A stretch of DNA of 12,486 nucleotides, from the NCBI GenBank assembly GCA_902490005.1, contig CABUCM010000057.1, positions 1 to 12,486 on the forward strand, written 5' to 3'. Numbering within the stretch: position 1 is the stretch's first letter; every line of letters begins with the position of its first letter. Source of the stretch: an uncultured Ruminiclostridium sp. Its GTDB lineage: Bacteria > Bacillota > Clostridia > Oscillospirales > Acutalibacteraceae. This document shows positions 7,229 to 12,486 of this stretch, piece after piece. The position numbers and the translations under genes are program-made. The notes beneath the pieces were generated by a model. It saw only the letters and a program-made list of their open reading frames with translations. It was not told the origin of the DNA and made no database searches.

Positions 7229-8638
7229 ATGGTAAATTTTTTTGAGCAGGTTTACCTGCTCTCTACCGGCGGGCACATTTTTTCTTCCTCCTTTCACAGC
7301 AAGAATTATGAAATGGTTCAAGCCCTGCTGGACGATGAGGAACTCATGGGACGGATTGAGGAAAACGGGGGCAAAAGCGTGATGCTGGTGCTTTCGGATG
7401 GGACCTCCAACAAGCTGTGCATGGCCAAAACCATAAAAAACGTATATGGGAATTTTAAAACCGTGGGAACCGCCGTGGTCCTCTTGAAGGACCGCAACAT
7501 GCCGGAGCTTTTAGATTCCTATCCCTATTCGGAGGACCTGGCCCTTTACATCGTCAACCCTTATCTGCAGGTTACCTTTCAAAAAAACGTGACGCCGTTC
7601 CTGGAGCGAAATTTGGAACAGCGGGCCTTATACAGCCAACTGCCGGGAAAAAGCGGCAGCGCCAACCTGAAAATCGGCGGCAGAAATTACTGGACCTTTT
7701 ACGACACGGGGGATTATTCCGACTGGAAGTATATCGAAATGTGGGATGAGCAGAAGCTTCTCTCCCAGGTTATCGAGATCAAGGACTATTTCCTTTTCGT
7801 GGTGCTGCTCTCGCTATTGTTCTTCTGGCTTGTGATTTTCCTTACGGCCCGTTCCATCTCCCGCCCCATTCAGACGCTGGTGCGCAGCATGGAACGTATG
7901 AAGGCCGGGGACCTTAATTCCCCGGTGTCGGTTTCCTCCGAGGGTGAAATCGGCGTTTTAAGCCGGACTTTCAATGAAATGCAGGGGGAAATCAAGGTGC
8001 TGATTGGGAATATCCAGGCCATTTCCAACCGGGAAAAAGAGATGGAGATCAATTATCTCAAAACCCAGATCAACCCGCATTTCCTTTATAACGTTCTGGG
8101 CTCGGTCAACTGGATGGCCGCGCGGAAAAACCAGCCGGAAATCTGCGACGCCATTACGGATCTTTCGGACCTGCTGCGCTATTGCCTGGATAAGAACACG
8201 GGGGATATCGTCACCGTGCAGGAGGACGTGGCGTAGCTGGAAAAATATATCGCGCTGCAAAGGATGCGGTATACCAGCGGCTTTCACGTTATTATCAACG
8301 TGGACCCCATGGTGCAGGGCAAGAGGATCCACAAGCTCATGCTGCAGCCCCTGCTGGAAAATTCCCTGATGCACGGCGGGTGCGGCGCGGCGGCGGACGC
8401 CCTGATTGCTATTTTCATCCAGGGCAAGCCGGAGGGCATTTATTTCGAGCTTTCTGACAACGGAACCGGCATGACCCCGCGGCAGGCGGAGCAGGTTCTC
8501 GCCGGCGGCTCCGGCATGGGGATCAAAAACGTAAACGAGCGGCTGAAGCTATACTATGGGGAAGAATATGGGCTGAGGATCAGCACCTGCCCTGGGCAGG
8601 GGACCACCGTCAGCTTCACGATGCCCTATCTTGATTAG
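7229..8638 (+). pseudogene. YesM-type sensor histidine kinase, 5' truncated and with an in-frame TAG
   Basis: A membrane sensor kinase of the YesM/LytS-like class (His_kinase plus HATPase_c). Counting from ATG 7229, residues 1 to about 185 are an extracytoplasmic sensing region, 187-207 a membrane helix, about 208-260 a HAMP domain, and the phosphoacceptor is His284 in INPHFLYN. Codon 336 is TAG (8234-8236), replacing a residue inside an otherwise normal EDVA-x-LEKYIALQ stretch. The frame then continues without break through the N box (LLENSLMHGG), SDNGTGM and GSGMGIKNV ATP-binding motifs to a second TAG at 8636-8638. Family members have about 570-600 residues with a first membrane helix; here that part is absent and 7229 has no ribosome binding site. 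Both faults suggest loss of function. The response regulator starts 14 nt downstream. Confidence 0.88.
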
Positions 8639-8651
8639 CAGGGGGGATTCC

Positions 8652-10262
8652 ATGTACCGCGCGGTTATCATCGACGATGAGGACGCATCCCGGGGCACCC
8701 TACGGGATTATATTTTAAAGGCAAACGGCCCGTTTTCCATTGTGGGAGAAGCAAAAGACGGCGTGGCCGGGCTGAACCTGGTGCGGAGCCTTTCGCCCGA
8801 CGTGGTCTTTCTGGATATCTGCATGCCCGGCATGGACGGCCTGACCCTTTTGAAAACCCTGCGGGAGGAATCGGTTTCCTGCAAGGCCGTCATGCTCACG
8901 GCCTACAGCGATTTTAATTATGCCCGTCTTTCGGTGGAGCTCCATGCGTTCGATTATCTTTTAAAGCCTGTCCGCCAGGACCAGCTTAAGCGTCTGCTGA
9001 AAAAGCTCGCCGCCGCTTTGGACGAGGACCGGCAGGCGTTCTCGGAGCAGCGGTCGCTGAAGCTCGCCGCCGAGAGGAACATCGCGGCCTATCAAAACAC
9101 GGTGCTGTCCCGGTTCCTGAAAAAGGACGGGGACGAGGCGCTGCTTCAGGAAGCCCAAAACATTTTGCAGTGGCAGGGCAGCTTTTTGGTCGCCGCCTAC
9201 AGCCTGGATAAAAACGCGGGGCACTCTGTTTTAGAGGCCATGCGTTCTCTGGGAAACCGCGGCAAGGGCCCTTTCGACCGGGTGCTGTACGTCTGCGTAA
9301 CCGACGGCCTTTTCGCGTCCATCCACTATTTTCCCACCCGTTCCGGTTCCCAATCCTTATGGGACGCGTATTTTGAACTGTTCTCCCATCAGCTCAGCGG
9401 CGCCTGCGGCCTGGCTTGCCCCGTGGTGGGCTTGAGCGACGAGCACAATGATATCAGCGAAATGCAGGAGGCCTACTCCCAGGCGGCGGCAGCCGTTTCC
9501 TCCCAGTTCTCCCTCCCCTCCAAGCCGGTCATCCATTTCTCGGAATGCCGCAGGTTTCAAGCCTCCTGCGAATATCCTCAGGAACAGGAGGCCAAAATCC
9601 TCTCCGCCCTTTTTTATGGCAATCACAATAACGTGCTTTTATACGCCAATCAATTCTTCAGCGATTTACTGGACCGGGATCTTAACACCGCCCTGTTAAA
9701 GCAAATGTGTATGCACCTTGGCCTGGCGGTGCTGAAAAAAATCAAGACCCATCCCCAATTTCCAAAATTCACCCTGCCGGAGGAAGCCGCTTTCTTCGAT
9801 ATCTCCCGATATCGCACGGTTCACGACTTCAAGCTTTTTCTCACGGACCAGCTTTACGCTATCGCCGGGCAGATCGACCAGGAAAAGCGGAACCTCAGCA
9901 ACCAAAAATTCGTGGCGGAGGTCCAGTCCTATCTCCAGGAGCATCTATCCGAGGATATCGCCCTGGGCGATATCGCCGGCGCCTTCGGGCTAACCCCCAG
10001 CTATTTCAGCGCCCTGTTTAAAAAGGAGTTCCAGGAGAACTTCGTGGAGTATTTCACCCGGCGGAAGCTGTCCTACGCCAACCAGCTCCTCCGCGACCCA
10101 AAGCGCAGTATCTCAGAGGTATCCCGGATGATCGGCTATAACGACCCCAGATATTTTTTTAAGGTTTATAAAAAGTATGAGGGCATTTCGCCCGGAGAGT
10201 ACCGTAAGCAGGCCCACATGCAGTTTAGTGAAAATGCTGCCGGCGAAAACCAAGAGCCGTGA
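8652..10262 (+). CDS. YesN-type response regulator with AraC DNA-binding domain
   Basis: A 537-residue cytoplasmic two-component regulator, apparently intact. The receiver domain covers about residues 1-120, with the acidic pair Asp8/Asp9, phosphoacceptor Asp55 (FLDICMPGMDG), Thr83 and Lys105 (LLKPV). A long middle region of about 300 residues, typical of this class, is followed by a two-helix-turn-helix AraC domain from about 425 to 525 (ALGDIAGAFGLTPSYFSALF, then ISEVSRMIGYNDPRYFFKVY). The frame is open from a TTG at 8631, but ATG 8652, behind AGGGGGG and giving the standard MYRAVIIDDE receiver start, is the better choice. It forms an operon with the kinase upstream, and by family analogy activates the divergent sugar transport operon. 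With kinase and transporter broken, it may be a surviving remnant or serve other targets. Confidence 0.93.
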   Translation: MYRAVIIDDEDASRGTLRDYILKANGPFSIVGEAKDGVAGLNLVRSLSPDVVFLDICMPGMDGLTLLKTLREESVSCKAVMLTAYSDFNYARLSVELHAFDYLLKPVRQDQLKRLLKKLAAALDEDRQAFSEQRSLKLAAERNIAAYQNTVLSRFLKKDGDEALLQEAQNILQWQGSFLVAAYSLDKNAGHSVLEAMRSLGNRGKGPFDRVLYVCVTDGLFASIHYFPTRSGSQSLWDAYFELFSHQLSGACGLACPVVGLSDEHNDISEMQEAYSQAAAAVSSQFSLPSKPVIHFSECRRFQASCEYPQEQEAKILSALFYGNHNNVLLYANQFFSDLLDRDLNTALLKQMCMHLGLAVLKKIKTHPQFPKFTLPEEAAFFDISRYRTVHDFKLFLTDQLYAIAGQIDQEKRNLSNQKFVAEVQSYLQEHLSEDIALGDIAGAFGLTPSYFSALFKKEFQENFVEYFTRRKLSYANQLLRDPKRSISEVSRMIGYNDPRYFFKVYKKYEGISPGEYRKQAHMQFSENAAGENQEP

Positions 10263-10350
10263 CCGGCCAGCTTTTCTCCTTTCATTTCCCACGGCGTCCG
10301 CATTCCCTAGCGGCGTTTCGGCGCAGGTGCGCTAAAATCGTTTTATATGG

Positions 10351-10388
10351 AAAGTCCCCGGCCCGCATGCTGCGGGCCGGGGACTTTT
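10351..10388. terminator. terminator of the regulator gene
   Basis: A perfect 17-bp stem (10351-10367 with 10371-10387) around a TGC loop, with AAA and TTTT at the base. It is followed by TTTT on the plus strand and lies about 90 nt past the regulator stop. It may also stop transcription from the minus strand. Confidence 0.88.
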
Positions 10389-10444
10389 GCCGTATCGAGC
10401 GGCTTTTGGGCAATCAAAAGGGTATTCGATTTAACCACGGGCGC

Positions 10445-10474
10445 AAAAAAACACACCCCACAAAGTGAGGTGTG
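10445..10474 (-). terminator. terminator of the tRNA operon
   Basis: On the minus strand a 10-bp stem (10465-10474 with 10452-10461, AAA/TTT loop) is followed directly by a T7 run. It lies 25 nt past the 3' end of tRNA-Val. Confidence 0.92.
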
Positions 10475-10498
10475 CAGCTTATTGCGGCAGCCTGCCGC

Positions 10499-10575
10499 TG
10501 GTGGACGCAGGGGGACTCGAACCCTCGACCTCTCGCGTGTGAGGCGAACGCTCTAACCAGCTGAGCTATGCGTCC
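10499..10575 (-). tRNA. tRNA-Val (anticodon CAC)
   Basis: A complete 77-nt cloverleaf: acceptor stem GGACGCA/TGCGTCC, D stem GCTC/GAGC, anticodon stem TTCGC/GCGAG with loop CTCACAC, T arm with GTTCGA-type loop, and encoded CCA. Anticodon CAC reads GUG. It is the last gene of the Met-Glu-Val operon. Confidence 0.96.
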
Positions 10576-10582
10576 AAGAAAT

Positions 10583-10610
10583 AAAAAGCTTCCCCCGAAA
10601 AGCCGGGGGA
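10583..10610 (-). terminator. attenuator-like hairpin between tRNA-Glu and tRNA-Val
   Basis: On the minus strand a 7-bp GC stem (10604-10610 with 10591-10597) is followed by AGC and T5. It stands in the 50-nt spacer ahead of tRNA-Val and could partly terminate transcription or guide processing. Confidence 0.5.
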
Positions 10611-10625
10611 TAACCTTATTCTCCA

Positions 10626-10700
10626 TGGTGACCCGAACGAGAATCGAACTCGTGATTCCGCCGTGAAAGGGCGGTGTCTTGACCTCTTGACCATCGGGCC
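10626..10700 (-). tRNA. tRNA-Glu (anticodon UUC)
   Basis: A 75-nt cloverleaf with acceptor GGCCCGA/TCGGGTC, anticodon stem CCGCC/GGCGG and loop CTTTCAC, T loop TTCGATT and encoded CCA. Anticodon UUC reads GAA/GAG. It begins only 2 nt after the 3' end of tRNA-Met, so the two are cut from one precursor. Confidence 0.96.
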
Positions 10701-10702
10701 AT

Positions 10703-10779
10703 TGGTAGCGGCAAATGGACTTGAACCATCGACACTTCGGGTATGAACCGAATGCTCTAGCCAGCTGAGCTATGCCGCC
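10703..10779 (-). tRNA. tRNA-Met (anticodon CAU), elongator type
   Basis: A 77-nt cloverleaf with acceptor GGCGGCA/TGCCGCT, anticodon stem TTCGG/CCGAA, loop TTCATAC, and encoded CCA. The 1-72 position is not the C-A mismatch of the initiator, and the D arm matches Firmicute elongator tRNA-Met. An Ile2 (lysidine) tRNA shares the CAU anticodon but is less likely. It is the first gene of the operon. Confidence 0.93.
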
Positions 10780-10812
10780 ATATTTCAGCCCACTATTTAG
10801 TGAGCGAGATTT

Positions 10813-10842
10813 ATTATAATATATCTTGTACAGGTTTGTCAA
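10813..10842 (-). promoter_or_regulatory. promoter of the tRNA operon
   Basis: On the minus strand consensus TTGACA (10837-10842) and TATAAT (10813-10818) are 18 nt apart, with the start about 25-30 nt before tRNA-Met. A near-perfect sigma-A promoter suits a stable RNA operon. Confidence 0.88.
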
Positions 10843-10934
10843 GGCTTTTTCCGCATTCTCTCCATTTACAGCCATAAAAACGGCATATTTTGGGAAAATT
10901 GCATTCTTGTGTAAAAATCGACGATGTGATACAG

Positions 10935-10940
10935 TATAAT
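10935..10940 (+). promoter_or_regulatory. -10 element before the acetyltransferase gene
   Basis: A perfect TATAAT stands about 45 nt upstream of the start codon. No good -35 lies at 16-18 nt, so the promoter is weak or uses an activator. Confidence 0.4.
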
Positions 10941-10985
10941 TAGTTAGAATCTGGGAATTTGTTTTATTCTAAGGAGGGAACCGCC

Positions 10986-11537
10986 ATGAACCAATTGGAT
11001 ACCAAACGCATGCTGATTCGCCCTTATCTTCCTTCTGACGCGGACCGCGTATGGCTGGTTCTGAGAAGGAAAGAGATCTACGACACCACCTACGCTATCC
11101 CCCGAAATTATCCCCGGGAACGGGTGGATTGGTGGATCCAGTTCGTGGAAAACGCCCGGAAGAACCGGACCAGTTATGAATTCGGTATGTTCGATAAGCA
11201 CACCGGCGCGTATCTGGGCAACTGCGGCATTATCAACATTCAGCAGGCAATGCGCTCCGGCGCTATCACCTACTTCGTGAACCCTGACCTATGGAACCTG
11301 GGCTACGCAACGGAGGCCTCCTCCGCTATGCTGGCGTTCGCCTTTAACGAGCTGGACTTATACCGGGTTTCCGGCAGGTGCATGACCAAAAACACCGCCT
11401 CCCGCCGGGTCATGGAAAAGCTGGGCTTTCTGTATGAGGGCACCGGCAGGTGCGAATTGCTGAAGGACGGCATGTTTTACGATGTGGACCATCTTGCCCT
11501 TTTAAAAAATGAATGGGCCGGCTTTTTAGGACTTTGA
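10986..11537 (+). CDS. GNAT N-acetyltransferase, RimJ/RimL-like
   Basis: A 183-residue acetyltransferase of the Acetyltransf_3 (RimJ/RimL) type. The N-terminus begins with TKRMLIRPYLPSDAD, the usual first strand of these enzymes. The middle holds GNCGIINI, and the acetyl-CoA pyrophosphate-binding loop is in LWNLGYATEA, followed by NTASRRVMEKLGF near the C-terminus. Such proteins acetylate N-termini of ribosomal proteins, amino sugars, antibiotics or small amines; the substrate cannot be read from the sequence. AAGGAGGG (10971-10978) just before ATG 10986 decides the start; the frame is also open from a TTG at 10959 but that lies upstream of the binding site. It appears monocistronic. Confidence 0.9.
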   Translation: MNQLDTKRMLIRPYLPSDADRVWLVLRRKEIYDTTYAIPRNYPRERVDWWIQFVENARKNRTSYEFGMFDKHTGAYLGNCGIINIQQAMRSGAITYFVNPDLWNLGYATEASSAMLAFAFNELDLYRVSGRCMTKNTASRRVMEKLGFLYEGTGRCELLKDGMFYDVDHLALLKNEWAGFLGL

Positions 11538-11584
11538 CCCATCCGTTTTTTGAAAAAAGTAATTAACGGTTTCTTAGCCTAATA

Positions 11585-11623
11585 AGGTTTTCCACCACGA
11601 TTTGTTGAAAGTGTTGAAAACCT
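11585..11623. repeat. inverted repeat, 8-bp arms
   Basis: AGGTTTTC (11585-11592) and GAAAACCT (11616-11623) form perfect arms across 23 nt. They abut the palindrome that follows. They could be a protein-binding site or a weak stem-loop behind the acetyltransferase gene. Confidence 0.55.
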
Positions 11624-11653
11624 ATAACAAATTGTAATATCACAATTTGTTAT
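11624..11653. promoter_or_regulatory. 30-bp palindrome, possible operator
   Basis: ATAACAAATTGT (11624-11635) and ACAATTTGTTAT (11642-11653) are perfect 12-bp arms around a 6-nt spacer. A perfect TATAAT follows at 11659-11664, so the palindrome covers the place of the -35 element in front of the small membrane protein gene. This arrangement suggests a repressor operator. The A/T-rich arms and missing U tract argue against a terminator. Confidence 0.6.
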
Positions 11654-11731
11654 TACTTTATAATTGGTGCTATAAAAGTATTCATCACCATATTTTGTGG
11701 TTTTACTTGTTTTTTCAAAGGAGCATCCCGA

Positions 11732-12097
11732 ATGGAGAAATTTGTTAAAATCTTAAAAAAACTGTTTCCTTTTACCATTATTTTAATTCTTGTATATTTC
11801 ATCCCTCCGATTTTTATTCTTCTGCAGCAGGAAGATGAAACCATCGGACGGATGCTGACAGCGGACCTGATGATTTTAAATCCGGGAATGTCCTTTTTTA
11901 CCGCGCTGATGTTCGGCGTCAGGCATAGCTTCCATTGGTATTTTGTACTTTTGGTTGTGCTTTTATTCTTTCTCTGCATCCTATTGATCTATGGCTTTTC
12001 CTTCGCTGGTTTTTTGCTGATCTATGGCGGAGCCGCTATGCTGGGCCTATATCTGGGGAAAAGCTTAAAGGACGGCCGGGATGAAATGTATTTATAA
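11732..12097 (+). CDS. small integral membrane protein, unknown function
   Basis: A 121-residue protein dominated by hydrophobic segments. Helices are likely at about residues 12-31, 69-88 and 91-108, with a short hydrophobic stretch near 52-61; the first 10 residues and the tail are basic or charged, so the N-terminus is probably inside. The 32-45 loop is acidic. I do not recognise a family and see no catalytic motif. AAAGGAG (11717-11723) 8 nt before the ATG supports the start. It stands alone behind the 11585-11653 inverted repeats and a TATAAT, so its expression may be controlled by whatever binds there. Codon use is more A/T-rich than in the reductases to the left. Confidence 0.75.
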   Translation: MEKFVKILKKLFPFTIILILVYFIPPIFILLQQEDETIGRMLTADLMILNPGMSFFTALMFGVRHSFHWYFVLLVVLLFFLCILLIYGFSFAGFLLIYGGAAMLGLYLGKSLKDGRDEMYL

Positions 12098-12486
12098 CTG
12101 AAATCAAGAGACGGGGCGGCAAAGGGATCACTGGATCGAAAATAAAAAAGCTTTCTTTAAAGCCGGCTTAGACAGTTTAGGCGTCGCCTTCTTAAAAGCT
12201 TCGGTTTAAGATTTGGCGTTTTGTTTTGATTATGCCATCAATAAAATATACAACAGGGATAATCTGATATTAATTATACTAAAAAGAATGGTGTTTGCCC
12301 TTTATTACCGCTGCCAAGGGCATGGTATCGCGCGTTAACGGCCTTTCGGCAATGATCCGCGTCAGGAAGCGGCTACCATAAATCTTTTTATAGCTTACTT
12401 TTCAAGCTTGAAAACAACTTAAAAAACCGAATAAATTTACCCCGCCGGACGGGCCTTATAAGGGCGCTTTGTCCGACACCGTGTTC
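12098..12486. other. 390 bases without a recognisable gene
   Basis: No frame here has a start, ribosome binding site and reasonable length. I see a 10-bp palindrome AAGCCGGCTT (12160-12169) just past the membrane protein, which is not a clear terminator. A more GC-rich patch at 12300-12380 has a stop-free stretch of about 39 codons on the minus strand but no start, which could be a gene remnant. The flanks are A/T-rich. The right edge (from about 12440) turns GC-rich again and may enter another gene. Confidence 0.5.

Noticed and set aside
5501..8638. TAG reassigned to an amino acid throughout the genome
   Set aside because: The kinase itself appears to end with TAG at 8636-8638, immediately before the regulator's ribosome binding site. 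The binding protein also has a separate frameshift, so decay explains more.
10414..10875. 153-codon minus-strand frame
   Set aside because: It runs through three tRNA genes; such translations of tRNA clusters are well-known false proteins.

Overview
The window looks like a chromosomal stretch from an anaerobic, endospore-forming member of the Clostridia, most likely the Oscillospirales/Ruminococcaceae side. The grounds are a low-GC Gram-positive type 16S 5' end, a SleB-type spore cortex hydrolase with a forespore-like promoter, strong GGAGG-type ribosome binding sites, an iron-sulfur aldo/keto reductase, and a YesM/YesN two-component pair beside a CUT1 sugar transporter locus. The taxonomic placement is an inference from reading the sequence; no alignment was run.

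Layout. Positions 1-594 hold the 5' end of a 16S rRNA gene on the minus strand with its leader and a near-consensus promoter. Its V1 region is about 75 nt longer than in E. coli. Then come sleB (+), an unknown Ser-rich lipoprotein (-) converging on a shared terminator, and two divergent aldo/keto reductases, one (-) with two C-terminal 4Fe-4S motifs and one (+) of the YdhF type.

Positions 4753-10262 are the most interesting part: a wrecked carbohydrate uptake and sensing locus. On the minus strand, a sugar-binding lipoprotein gene carries one missing base (near 6535) and an in-frame TAG (6026-6028). It is followed by a GTG-started ORF whose first ~45 residues look like the N-terminus of a MalF/UgpA-type permease, fused in frame to the C-terminal part of an alpha/alpha-barrel glycosidase-like protein. 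I read this as the scar of a deletion that removed most of one permease, probably a second permease, and the front of the hydrolase. Divergent on the plus strand is a YesM-type sensor kinase that lacks its N-terminus and has an in-frame TAG (8234-8236). The YesN/AraC-type response regulator behind it is intact.

Positions 10350-10842 hold two terminators and a minus-strand tRNA operon, Met(CAU)-Glu(UUC)-Val(CAC), with its own promoter. The right end has a RimJ/RimL-like GNAT acetyltransferase, then a pair of abutting inverted repeats in front of an unrecognised small membrane protein, then about 390 bases with no gene I can support.

How the genes work together: in intact relatives the kinase and regulator would sense an extracellular sugar and switch on the divergent binding protein/permease/hydrolase operon. 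Here only the regulator looks functional. No CRISPR array, IS element, prophage or clearly new defence system is visible.
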